DNA of 64,000 bases, taken from contig JBBFKT010000010.1 in assembly GCA_037482015.1 (NCBI GenBank), forward strand, positions 1-64,000, written 5' to 3'. Below are positions 1-7,431 of the stretch, one piece after another. The translations under genes were made by a program, and so were the position numbers. This stretch comes from Thermodesulforhabdaceae bacterium (GTDB lineage: Bacteria > Desulfobacterota > Syntrophobacteria > Syntrophobacterales > Thermodesulforhabdaceae). The notes beneath the pieces are model-generated. The model did not search any database, had not been told where the DNA came from, and saw nothing but the letters and a program-made list of their open reading frames with translations. How positions within the stretch are numbered: the stretch's first letter is position 1; each line of letters begins with the position of its first letter.

Positions 1-151
1 CGTAGCAGAGCGAGCGGGCAATTGTCTGCGAAGCTCTCGTGATCAAGGCGAAGTGGCGTAAATTCGACTCAACTTCTCGAACCGCCCGGTGCGGACCCGC
101 AGCCGGGTGGTGTGGGAGGGGATCGGTCAAACTGACCGCCTCTATCCCAAT
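1..151 (+). mobile_element. 3' end of a group II intron (domains V and VI), cut by the window edge
   Basis: Group II introns are self-splicing retroelements. Positions 82-111 fold as a domain V hairpin: ACCGCCCGG pairs with CCGGGTGGT around an inner TGCG/CGCA stem with a four-base loop and a small 3' bulge. Positions 113-148 fold as domain VI, with a CGGTCA/TGACCG stem (124-129 and 133-138) and an outer GGG/CCC stem. A144 is a plausible bulged branch point, seven bases before an intron end at about T151, giving the usual AT 3' end. The sequence resembles intron ends that follow a reverse transcriptase/maturase gene, which would lie to the left and is not visible. Exon sequence should start near 152. 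The assignment is from fold and remembered consensus, not a search. Confidence 0.72.
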
Positions 152-187
152 TATTACGGAGTTTTTAGAGCACCTTCTTACTCAAAC

Positions 188-217
188 TTGACACAAATAA
201 TGGCTTCTTACTATAAT
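188..217 (+). promoter_or_regulatory. Near-consensus sigma-70 promoter
   Basis: A perfect -35 box TTGACA (188-193) and a perfect -10 box TATAAT (212-217) are separated by 18 bases. Transcription would start near 224, about 50 bases before the first start codon of the beta-helix gene. It lies just downstream of the intron end, so the downstream cassette can be transcribed without any promoter inside or upstream of the intron. Confidence 0.7.
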
Positions 218-272
218 GCCGGTAAAATCACTGGCTTGAGCATGATAAAACTCATCAGTATGGGGGACGGAA

Positions 273-689
273 ATGGGACGTTTTATGGTTCCTCTTAAAT
301 TCAGCGATGGTGAGCTTGTCAAAAATACTGAACAACTCAAGAAAAAATACAACTCTTGCTACATCGATATAATTAAATTCATAGAAAGCGGGGAATTTGA
401 AAGATTCTTTTACGGGCTTGCAAAGGATCAGATAAAAGATCAGATTGCCTCTATGAAGCAGTCCGGTATAAGTAGTGCAGAGATTGCTAAAAGTATCGCC
501 GAAGCATTGGAAATACAGTTAAGTGATGATATAGAAAAAGACTTTGTTCTTAATTGCAAGGAGTCCATTGTAAGATCTATTGATGATCTTAAATCGGTAT
601 TAGAGGGCGGTAATGAAGATTTAATATTTCCAACGGACCTTTACAGAGAAAAAAGCGAAATTGTTATTAAACGTGGTAAAAAAAATTAA
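273..689 (+). CDS. Unrecognised N-terminal part of a frameshifted beta-helix protein (fragment 1 of 3)
   Basis: This 138-residue reading frame starts at ATG 273 behind a purine-rich GGGGGACGG. The product is hydrophilic and looks mostly helical, with charged segments such as EQLKKKY and DIEKDFVLNC. I do not recognise a family. It ends just after an eight-A run (678-685). Removing one A joins it directly to the next frame (KRGKKIKGSG), so it is probably the N-terminal domain of one protein spanning 273-1888 rather than a complete gene. No signal peptide or membrane segment is visible. Function is unknown. Confidence 0.55.
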   Translation: MGRFMVPLKFSDGELVKNTEQLKKKYNSCYIDIIKFIESGEFERFFYGLAKDQIKDQIASMKQSGISSAEIAKSIAEALEIQLSDDIEKDFVLNCKESIVRSIDDLKSVLEGGNEDLIFPTDLYREKSEIVIKRGKKN

Positions 690-1035
690 AGGCTCTGGAC
701 AGGATAAGACTGCGTTTTTCATAAACTCGTTAATAATAGACATTCCAGAGGAAGAAGTCGTTGAGATTGAATCAGTTACTTTCAAAAAAGTTGAAGATCT
801 TGATACAAAAGGAACCATCATAATTCGTGGCGGCAAAGCGGTTTTTAGAAATACTATTTTTGAAGGAATTCAACTGATCGCTGAAAATAAAGGCAGTATT
901 AAGGTTGAAAATACGTTATTCTCACTATTAGCCACTGATCCTGCTATTGCAATAAATGATAATGCAGAAATTCAAATTAGCAAACCGGTAAAGTTTGAAA
1001 AGGTTGGATGTCCACTTTTTAATTGGTTCGGTTAG
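661..1035 (+). CDS. Middle part of a frameshifted beta-helix protein (fragment 2 of 3)
   Basis: This frame could start only at a TTG without a convincing ribosome site, and it overlaps fragment 1 by about 30 bases. That argues for a continuation in a shifted frame rather than a separate gene. The product carries short alternating beta-strand rungs (GTIIIRGGKAVFRN, then EGIQLIAENKGSIKVEN) typical of right-handed parallel beta-helix repeats. It ends at TAG 1033-1035, shortly after a five-T run at 1016-1020. Dropping one T there joins it to the third fragment (VGCPLLIGSVS). It is either a pseudogene segment, a frameshifted gene or an assembly error. Confidence 0.5.
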   Translation: MLLNVVKKIKGSGQDKTAFFINSLIIDIPEEEVVEIESVTFKKVEDLDTKGTIIIRGGKAVFRNTIFEGIQLIAENKGSIKVENTLFSLLATDPAIAINDNAEIQISKPVKFEKVGCPLFNWFG

Positions 1036-1888
1036 CATCACAAATGTTGAGAATTATATAAAGGACAATGAGTTTTTGTTTTCGAGAAAAAATCCTGTTG
1101 CTTTAATTAAATATAATCTTATTGAATTTTCAGACTGTCTTACCCTTGTAAAAAATATGAAACTTTCGGGGGAGTTTGAGCTAAACAAGACTGTAGAGAT
1201 AAATGGTGATTCGTTTTCTATTGAAGGTGAAGGAGAGCTTGTCATAAAGTCAAAGGTAGCAAACGCATTTAGAGTAACCAATGGGGGCTCGTTGGAGTTA
1301 AAAAATGTGAAGCTTTCCTATTTGGGGGATAAGGTAGATAGTGAAGATCCTTTCATATTTGTGGAAGGATCAAAATTAATAGCTGATGGTTCTGAGTTAA
1401 AGGGTAGTATATCAGATTGCATAAAAGCTATAAGGTCTGAAATAAAATTAGGCAATAGCTCTATTATAGGGATAGGCGGCAGTGGTGTTTATCTCATATC
1501 TTCCAGAGGGATTATCCAAAAAAGCAAAGTTACAGGTAACACAGGAAATGGAATTAATATTCAAGACCAATCCCATCTTGAAGTGAGTCAGTGTGAGATA
1601 AGAGGAAATGGAACAGAAGGAGAGGGTTATCCTCAAATATGGGTGAAAAAATCTGAACTATCCTTGATAGATTCTATAGTAGCTGATTCAGTGGGTGTCT
1701 GTGGTATTGTTCTTATATCTTACTCTATTGGAGTAATATCAAATTGTAAGTTAGATGAAATATATGTTGCTGATAACTCTGTTAAGTGCCTAATTCAGAA
1801 TTCTATAGTGATGAGCAAGGCATATATAGGATCTAGCAATGTTAAAGTTGTTGATAGTTATATAGAAGGAGGTATTAAGCGTATATGA
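995..1888 (+). CDS. Right-handed parallel beta-helix protein, C-terminal part (fragment 3 of 3)
   Basis: The product has many beta-helix rungs, for example GGSLELKNVKLSY, GSGVYLISSRGIIQKSK and NTGNGINIQDQSHLEV. These resemble the pectate-lyase-like or NosD-like repeat fold seen in carbohydrate-active, adhesive and surface or tailspike proteins. Nothing identifies a catalytic site. The nominal start at 995 is a TTG inside fragment 2, so the real start is probably 273 through two frame changes, giving about 537 residues. A Ycf46-like ATPase follows on the same strand 73 bases downstream, suggesting one transcript. A short AATACCC/GGGTATT inverted repeat (1891-1897 and 1930-1936) lies between them. 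Confidence 0.6.
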   Translation: MKRLDVHFLIGSVSITNVENYIKDNEFLFSRKNPVALIKYNLIEFSDCLTLVKNMKLSGEFELNKTVEINGDSFSIEGEGELVIKSKVANAFRVTNGGSLELKNVKLSYLGDKVDSEDPFIFVEGSKLIADGSELKGSISDCIKAIRSEIKLGNSSIIGIGGSGVYLISSRGIIQKSKVTGNTGNGINIQDQSHLEVSQCEIRGNGTEGEGYPQIWVKKSELSLIDSIVADSVGVCGIVLISYSIGVISNCKLDEIYVADNSVKCLIQNSIVMSKAYIGSSNVKVVDSYIEGGIKRI

Positions 1889-1961
1889 TGAATACCCAAA
1901 TGTTCGGCTGTCAGAGGAATTCTTTTTCCGGGTATTTCTGATTCAGGTTTAACGATTTCAG

Positions 1962-3545
1962 GTGGAGCTTTTTACGATAAACCATAACCTGAGCAATAAG
2001 GTGACTGTCATGATTACTCAACATAGAAAAAAGTTAGTCGAAGAAATAAGCACTTATGTGGCGGCTGACTATAAACTGCTTTATCTATATACTTCAGAAG
2101 AACTCAAGACTATGGAAATATTGAATGAAGTCGCTCGAGAAACAGAAACGCAGATGATATATACCTATGATGCCGTAAAGGGCTTGCAGTGTGATAATGA
2201 TAAAAGACTCAAGTATAGGAAAAACGAGGAAAAAAACGATATTTACTGGGCGCTTGAATACATTGAAAATAACATAGATAAAAAATCCTTTGTTGTCTTT
2301 AAGGACATCCACGGTCTGTTCTCAATAGATCAAAAACTCGCAAGAGGATTCAAAAACTGTATTAACTACACACTGCTTAACCATATGCCTGTGAATTTAT
2401 TTATCATATCGCCCATAATGTATATACCCCCGGAAATTGAAAAAGAAGTGGTTGTCCTGGATATTCCTCTACCTTCCAGGGAAGAAATAAAGGATATGCT
2501 GAATGATTTTCTAAATGACATAGGATTTGCCGGAGTAAGTGAAGGATTAAAAGAAAGATTAATTGAAGCGCTCAACGGACTAACAGAGATAGAGATAGCA
2601 AATATCTTGAAATTTTGTGTCCAGGACGGGGAGATTAACGAAGAAGACATAGACACAATAATTTCTCATAAACAACAGTTGATTAAAAAAAGTGGGGTGC
2701 TTGAGTTCGTAAAATCTCAAGAAAACATAGACAGCATAGGAGGACTTCAAAGGCTTAAAAACTGGCTGGAGCAAAAAAAGAAGATATTCGACCACATGGA
2801 AAAGGCAAAAAAGTCTGGAGTTGACATACCAAAAGGTCTGCTGCTGTTTGGAATGCCTGGATGCGGAAAATCGCTGTCGGCAAAGGTTATTGCAAGACAT
2901 TTTGAAATGCCAATGCTCAGGCTCGATATGGGAATGATACTGGGTCCTTATGTGGGGCAGTCTGAAGAAAATATAAGGAAGGCAATAAAATTAGCCGAGG
3001 CGACGGCACCATCGGTTCTGTGGATTGACGAGCTTGAAAAAGCCTTTGCGGGAATAAGAGGCGGCGGTTCAAGTTCGTCCGAAATCTCTGCAAGAATATT
3101 CGGAACAATTCTTACATGGATGCAGGAAAAAACAAAACCTGTTTTTGTTGTTGCTACGGCAAATAGTATAAAAGGGATGCCGCCAGAGTTTTTAAGAAAA
3201 GGGAGATTTGACGAGATATTTTTCGTGGATTTCCCAAAAGGAGACGAAATAGAGCAGATTCTTAAAGTCCATTTGAAAAAACGAGGAAAGGAGCACTGGA
3301 TCGGAAAAATTGACTTCGGGTCCATAGTTAAAGATATTGAAAACAGGAAGTTTTCCGGTGCTGATATAGAGGCGCTGGTAAAGGAAGTCATTGAAGAGGC
3401 TTTCATAGAAGGAAATGACTCCATATCGACAGAAAAATTCACAAACAAGCTGGACAGCTTCAAGACTATTGCGGAAACAATGAAAGAGGAGATCGAAGAA
3501 ATGAGAAATAATGCTGAAAAGTATGGCTTTACACCAGCAAGTTGA
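1962..3545 (+). CDS. Ycf46-like AAA+ ATPase
   Basis: This 527-residue protein starts at GTG 1962 behind a weak CAGG site; ATG 2010 is an alternative. Residues 1-250 match the layout of the Ycf46 N-terminal region, an inactive-looking P-loop-type domain with a central VVFKDIHGLF segment. Residues 255-480 form a classical AAA module: Walker A GMPGCGKS (297-304), Walker B VLWIDE (352-357), sensor-1 Asn401, and arginine-finger region RKGRFDE (412-418). All ATPase residues are present, so it should be active. Ycf46 proteins are known from plastids and cyanobacteria with roles around inorganic carbon use, but bacterial relatives are largely uncharacterised. Position between a beta-helix protein and two small acidic proteins suggests a dedicated remodelling partner, which is inference. 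Confidence 0.85.
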   Translation: MELFTINHNLSNKVTVMITQHRKKLVEEISTYVAADYKLLYLYTSEELKTMEILNEVARETETQMIYTYDAVKGLQCDNDKRLKYRKNEEKNDIYWALEYIENNIDKKSFVVFKDIHGLFSIDQKLARGFKNCINYTLLNHMPVNLFIISPIMYIPPEIEKEVVVLDIPLPSREEIKDMLNDFLNDIGFAGVSEGLKERLIEALNGLTEIEIANILKFCVQDGEINEEDIDTIISHKQQLIKKSGVLEFVKSQENIDSIGGLQRLKNWLEQKKKIFDHMEKAKKSGVDIPKGLLLFGMPGCGKSLSAKVIARHFEMPMLRLDMGMILGPYVGQSEENIRKAIKLAEATAPSVLWIDELEKAFAGIRGGGSSSSEISARIFGTILTWMQEKTKPVFVVATANSIKGMPPEFLRKGRFDEIFFVDFPKGDEIEQILKVHLKKRGKEHWIGKIDFGSIVKDIENRKFSGADIEALVKEVIEEAFIEGNDSISTEKFTNKLDSFKTIAETMKEEIEEMRNNAEKYGFTPAS

Positions 3546-3565
3546 AGATAAAAAGGGAGGCGTGG

Positions 3566-3877
3566 ATGAGCACCAATCTAATTATGGATTTTATAAAAGA
3601 AATAATGGAAGATTATGAAAAACACGGCCAGGGAAAACCTCTTATGGAATGGTTCAGGGAAGCAATAAAAAGACATATAATTGATATTTCTGATGACGAG
3701 GTTGAAAATATATTAAGCGGAATAATAAAAGGAATAAAAGCCTACAGAGAAGAAAAGGCGAAGTTGAAAGAACATGGAAGTTCCGGAATTGAACATCCTG
3801 AAATAAATGAGGAAATCAATCTGATGGTAGAAAGCGTGCTGGACGATCTGGAAAGCGCAGTAAAATCGAACGAATGA
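3566..3877 (+). CDS. Small unrecognised helical protein
   Basis: The start chosen is ATG 3566, eight codons inside the longest frame, because AAAAGGGAGG sits at a proper distance before it. The 103-residue product is acidic and predicted to be helical (MDFIKEIMEDYEKH, then LMEWFREAIKRHIID). It has no cysteine cluster, signal peptide or membrane span. It begins about 20 bases after the AAA+ ATPase stop and ends 10 bases before the next gene, so the three genes probably form one operon. It could be an adaptor or substrate of the ATPase, but nothing in the sequence proves this. Confidence 0.6.
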   Translation: MSTNLIMDFIKEIMEDYEKHGQGKPLMEWFREAIKRHIIDISDDEVENILSGIIKGIKAYREEKAKLKEHGSSGIEHPEINEEINLMVESVLDDLESAVKSNE

Positions 3878-3887
3878 GGAGAAAAAT

Positions 3888-4508
3888 ATGGAAGATGAAC
3901 GATCTGATAAAGGAAAATTCAATAAAGGTCTTGAAAGAGAATCTTATAAGGAATTTGAACAGGGACAGTTGCTTGATAATACAAATCAAATAGATAGGGA
4001 GACGAATATAACATATGAAGAAGAACCTTATGAAAAATTTGATGATGCACCTGCCGTAGAGTTTGCAGAAGAGCCTGTTGAGGAGTTTGAACGGGAAGAA
4101 AGGTCTCTTGATCTTATAAATTCGCTGGCGGTTTATAAGGCAAAGGAAGCGGGTTTTTTCGGTAGAGAGAACATTGATGCGGAAGATGCTGGGATCATTG
4201 GAGCAACAGTCACAGAGTTTCAGAAAACCACCACGCAACTGGTTTCAGGAGAAATATCACGGGAACAGGCTAAGAGTGAGCTGGAAGAGGTCATAAGCAC
4301 ATCGGTTAAGTGTTTTATAAACAGAGTGGCAGGTGCGGTACTGGATGTAGCGGCTACGGTTATAAAGAACAGGATCCCAATTTTAGGCAAGGTTATTGAT
4401 GGTGTAAAAGAATTTGTTAAAACAAAGGTTGTTGGCTATGTAGCTGATAAAGTGGCAACCGCAGCTAAGAAAGTATTTGGTTTCTTCAAAAAATTGTTTG
4501 ATATTTAG
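3888..4508 (+). CDS. Unrecognised protein with acidic N-terminus and amphipathic C-terminus
   Basis: ATG 3888 follows a GAGGAG ribosome site. The 206-residue product has a low-complexity, strongly acidic first 90 residues (YEEEPYEKF, EFAEEPVEEFERE). A helical middle follows, and then a C-terminal 70 residues rich in Ala, Val and Lys with phenylalanine repeats (VFGFFKKLFDI) that look amphipathic and may bind membranes. No family is recognised. It is the last gene of the beta-helix/AAA+ cassette. The bipolar architecture is compatible with a membrane-associating effector or scaffold, but this is a guess from composition only. Confidence 0.6.
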   Translation: MEDERSDKGKFNKGLERESYKEFEQGQLLDNTNQIDRETNITYEEEPYEKFDDAPAVEFAEEPVEEFEREERSLDLINSLAVYKAKEAGFFGRENIDAEDAGIIGATVTEFQKTTTQLVSGEISREQAKSELEEVISTSVKCFINRVAGAVLDVAATVIKNRIPILGKVIDGVKEFVKTKVVGYVADKVATAAKKVFGFFKKLFDI

Positions 4509-4530
4509 AGATTCCAATCAATGGCAACTC

Positions 4531-4560
4531 TTGTAATTGGGATATATAAAAATGTGTAAT
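4531..4560 (+). promoter_or_regulatory. Weak candidate promoter for the DUF4139 gene
   Basis: TTGTAA (4531-4536) and TGTAAT (4555-4560) are 18 bases apart, about 50 bases before the start codon. Both boxes deviate from consensus, and the surrounding sequence is AT-rich, so a chance match is possible. Confidence 0.3.
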
Positions 4561-4608
4561 AAGTGATGAAAAATTTTCCTGGACAGTAACCAATCTAAGG
4601 AGCGAATA

Positions 4609-6198
4609 ATGAGGAACCTGGGCAAGATATTTATTTTGCTGGCTGTATTATTATCATATTGGGACTTTCCAGCCTGGGCTGAAAATATTTATTCCTCAAT
4701 AAAACGGGTAACCGTGTTTTCTAACAATGCTTTAGTCACGAGAGAAGCAGTTGTTTCTGTCAGAAAAGGAGAAAACATCCTTAGAATTGCGGATCTTACG
4801 CCTTACATGGATGACAATTCCATACAGGTTGAACCAGAGTTAGATTTTGTGAAAATCGTGGATGTCAGGGTTGAAAAGAGCTTTCTTGAGAAAAAAGTTC
4901 AGGAAAGAGTTAATGAATTAAAGTCTAGGCTTAAGACTATAGATAATGAAATTAAAACGCTCGAAAACGAAGTAACAGGGCAAAAGGAATATGTTGACTT
5001 TATCAAAAGGCAAAAAACACCCCAGACACAATTTGAAGATTTTTCAAAGTTTATTAAGAACGCCATAAAATCTAGCTACAACAGGATTTCAGAAGCAGAG
5101 ATAAAGATAGACAGGTTGAAAGAAGAGAAGGAGACTATTGAAAAAGAGCTGTCGCATATTTCATCTCCTGACAGCGAAAGTAAAATTGTCACGGTGACTT
5201 TACTTGCAGAACAAGATGGGGAAGCTACTATATTGCTATCTTATCTTGCTTCAAACGCCAGTTGGGTTCCTCAGTATGATCTGCTGGTTGACACTCAGAA
5301 CGAGACTATCGAAATAGAATATACAGCAGTTGTTGTTCAAAAAACTAACGAGGACTGGAATAATGTGCTTGTCGAGCTATCAACGGCTAAACCACGATTT
5401 GGGGCTCTTCCTGAAATGAATCCCTGGTTTCTCGATGTGCGAAGGGCAAGAAAAATGGCTCTGGGTGCTGGTGTAGAAGACAAGGCAATGATGAAGGCTA
5501 TGCCAGAAGGAGCAGCGCCTGAGATGGCAGAATCGCCAGCCCCAATGGAGACTGAGATAAAGGAAAGTAGAATATCTTTTGAATTTGCGGTTCCATACAG
5601 GGTTAACATACCTGCTGATAATCAGCCATACAGGATACTGCTCACTTCGATTAAGGTTCCCAAGGAAGAAACCCATATTCACTATAGTTCCATTCCGAAG
5701 CTTTCTCCTTTTGTGTATCTGGTTGGAAAGTTCAAAAATCCTTACAGTTTTCCTATGCTTCCTGGTAAGTTCAAAGTCTTTCTCGATAAAAAATTTGTGG
5801 GTTCAAATGCCGTCGCCAAAGTTATTGCTCCTGGTGAAGAACTTGCTGTCCCGCTTGGCGTTGATGAGTCCATAAAAGTTGAGAGAAAGTTAAAGGAAAA
5901 ATTTACGGATCATCCCGGCATTATGTCGGATAAGGTAAGAACTAAATACAGTTATGAATTTAAGGTTATAAACGGCAAATCCAGAGATATAGCTCTGGAC
6001 GTAATAGATGCCTTTCCAGTTCCAAGAGATGAACGGATTAAAGTTGTTCGGGAAGCCCCTGCAGGATCTGATGCTGAAATATCCCAGGACGGGATTATTA
6101 CATGGAAACTTCGCCTGGGAAGCAAAGAAAGCAAAACTCTGACCCTGGGATTTACGGTTGAATATCCTAAAGATATTCAAGTAGTGGGTCTTGATTAG
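4609..6198 (+). CDS. DUF4139 (mucoidy inhibitor MuiA-like) secreted protein
   Basis: ATG 4609 follows AAGGAGCGAATA. The first 24 residues form a signal peptide ending near PAWAEN, so the 529-residue product is exported. After an N-terminal beta domain ([14 protein letters not shown]), residues about 80-175 form a charged coiled coil. Residues 195-529 match DUF4139, including the family's [12 protein letters not shown] motif and a Pro/Ala/Met-rich linker around 290-310. Family members are known from a gene that affects mucoidy when expressed, but the biochemical role is unknown. It converges on ybjQ, with the two stop codons overlapping by four bases. Confidence 0.8.
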   Translation: MRNLGKIFILLAVLLSYWDFPAWAENIYSSIKRVTVFSNNALVTREAVVSVRKGENILRIADLTPYMDDNSIQVEPELDFVKIVDVRVEKSFLEKKVQERVNELKSRLKTIDNEIKTLENEVTGQKEYVDFIKRQKTPQTQFEDFSKFIKNAIKSSYNRISEAEIKIDRLKEEKETIEKELSHISSPDSESKIVTVTLLAEQDGEATILLSYLASNASWVPQYDLLVDTQNETIEIEYTAVVVQKTNEDWNNVLVELSTAKPRFGALPEMNPWFLDVRRARKMALGAGVEDKAMMKAMPEGAAPEMAESPAPMETEIKESRISFEFAVPYRVNIPADNQPYRILLTSIKVPKEETHIHYSSIPKLSPFVYLVGKFKNPYSFPMLPGKFKVFLDKKFVGSNAVAKVIAPGEELAVPLGVDESIKVERKLKEKFTDHPGIMSDKVRTKYSYEFKVINGKSRDIALDVIDAFPVPRDERIKVVREAPAGSDAEISQDGIITWKLRLGSKESKTLTLGFTVEYPKDIQVVGLD

Positions 6199-6524
6199 GG
6201 CTGAGCTATAACAGCCGTCCCTGTAGCAGTCACCAGGAGCATTCCCGACTTGCCCCCTCCTGTTATGGTCTCGTAGTCCAGGTCAACGCCGATAACAGCA
6301 TTAGCTCCCAGGGATCGAGCCTGCTCAATCATCTCGCTTATGGCTACATCTCTTGCTTTTCTAAGTTCTTTTTCGTAAGCGCCGGATCTTCCGCCTATTA
6401 TGTCTCTTATACTGGCGAAAAAGTCTCTAAATACATTAACACCTACTACGGCTTCTCCGGAAACAATGCCCAGATATTGAACAATTTTCTTCCCATCGAT
6501 GACAGATGTAGTTGTGACCAGCAT
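6195..6524 (-). CDS. YbjQ/UPF0145 family protein
   Basis: This 109-residue protein has the UPF0145 (DUF74) pattern: an N-terminal [24 protein letters not shown] strand pair, a [19 protein letters not shown] helix and a [17 protein letters not shown] segment. Members are small, often pentameric, and annotated as putative heavy-metal-binding proteins, but the function is not established. It is the last gene of the minus-strand aminotransferase-TRAP-BKACE operon and lies 45 bases after the BKACE stop. It may be a passenger. Its TAA overlaps the stop of the convergent DUF4139 gene. Confidence 0.88.
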   Translation of the reverse strand: MLVTTTSVIDGKKIVQYLGIVSGEAVVGVNVFRDFFASIRDIIGGRSGAYEKELRKARDVAISEMIEQARSLGANAVIGVDLDYETITGGGKSGMLLVTATGTAVIAQP

Positions 6525-6569
6525 ATGATTTCTCCTTTTCTTGCTCCCATGACCGATAATTAAGTTAAT

Positions 6570-7430
6570 TTAACCAGTCTTCAACGCTAGCTTTTCCAGT
6601 ATTCTGTCTTTCTTGGCCGGGTCAAGGGCAAGAATTCTTCTTGCTTCCTCTGGTGTTGCTATCTCTCTTCCTATTTCTCTTGCTATTCTAACGACTTTTT
6701 CCACTAGCTTTGGATTGGTAGCAAGAGATCCATCGGGCAAAAAAAGACTGTCCTCAAGCCCCACTCTTACATGTCCACCCATGGCTATAGCCAATGCGGC
6801 TATAGATAATTGAGCTTTACCAATGCCCGTAGCAGACCAGGTGGCACCTGAAGGAATACTTTCTGAAAGAAAAAGCAGATTTTTTGCAGTGGCTCCCATC
6901 GCTCCCGGTGCTCCAAGAACAAAATTAAAATGATAGGGAGGATCGAAATAGCCTTTTTTACCTAGAAAAATGGCATTATTTATCATTCCTGCCTCAAAAA
7001 TCTCGAGTTCGGGTTTTACTCCCGTCTCCTTGAATACTCTTCCTAAAAATTCCAGAAAGGGCGGTGAATTTTCATAAACGATGCCCGGAAGGTTGGTTGA
7101 ACCTGTTGTAAAAGATGCCATCTCCGGTAGCAGTCTTACAGGACCCGCTCTATCCTCCCAGTCCCTGCCAGCTCTTGCTCCCGTGGAAAGCTGAATTATC
7201 ACATCCGGAGCCACTTCTTTGATTTTAGCCACGTTCTCGCTATAGTATTTTAGATCCAGAGTAGGTTTTCCCTGGTCATCTCGAGCGTGGACATGAAAAA
7301 TGGATGCACCAGCATCAGCACACCTTCTAACATCTTCTGCTATTTCCCTGGCTGTCACAGGAAGATAAGGATTCATTTCTTTGGTCGGCACATTTCCTGT
7401 AAGGGCAACAGTAATAATGAGTTTTTCCAT
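6570..7430 (-). CDS. BKACE family beta-keto acid cleavage enzyme (DUF849)
   Basis: BKACE enzymes condense a beta-keto acid with acetyl-CoA and cleave it to acetoacetate and a new acyl-CoA. The 286-residue TIM barrel has the zinc ligands His46 and His48 (FHVHARDD) and Glu226, with Arg222 and Asp227 around them (HVRVGLEDSLF). These match the spacing in the characterised 3-keto-5-aminohexanoate cleavage enzyme Kce. The substrate cannot be read from sequence. It follows the TRAP permease gene with a one-base gap. An aminotransferase upstream could generate the keto acid, so the operon suggests import and breakdown of an amino acid, perhaps a beta-amino acid. Confidence 0.88.
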   Translation of the reverse strand: MEKLIITVALTGNVPTKEMNPYLPVTAREIAEDVRRCADAGASIFHVHARDDQGKPTLDLKYYSENVAKIKEVAPDVIIQLSTGARAGRDWEDRAGPVRLLPEMASFTTGSTNLPGIVYENSPPFLEFLGRVFKETGVKPELEIFEAGMINNAIFLGKKGYFDPPYHFNFVLGAPGAMGATAKNLLFLSESIPSGATWSATGIGKAQLSIAALAIAMGGHVRVGLEDSLFLPDGSLATNPKLVEKVVRIAREIGREIATPEEARRILALDPAKKDRILEKLALKTG

Positions 7431-7431
7431 A

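Noticed and set aside
89-298. 69-residue open frame at the left edge
   Set aside because: Its first part lies inside group II intron domains V and VI and its latter part covers a strong promoter, so it is unlikely to be a gene.
1891-1936. AATACCC/GGGTATT inverted repeat between the beta-helix and AAA+ genes
   Set aside because: Only seven pairs and a 32-base loop; too weak to call a terminator.
2948-3463. 171-codon minus-strand frame
   Set aside because: Shadow of the AAA+ ATPase core; no family resemblance.
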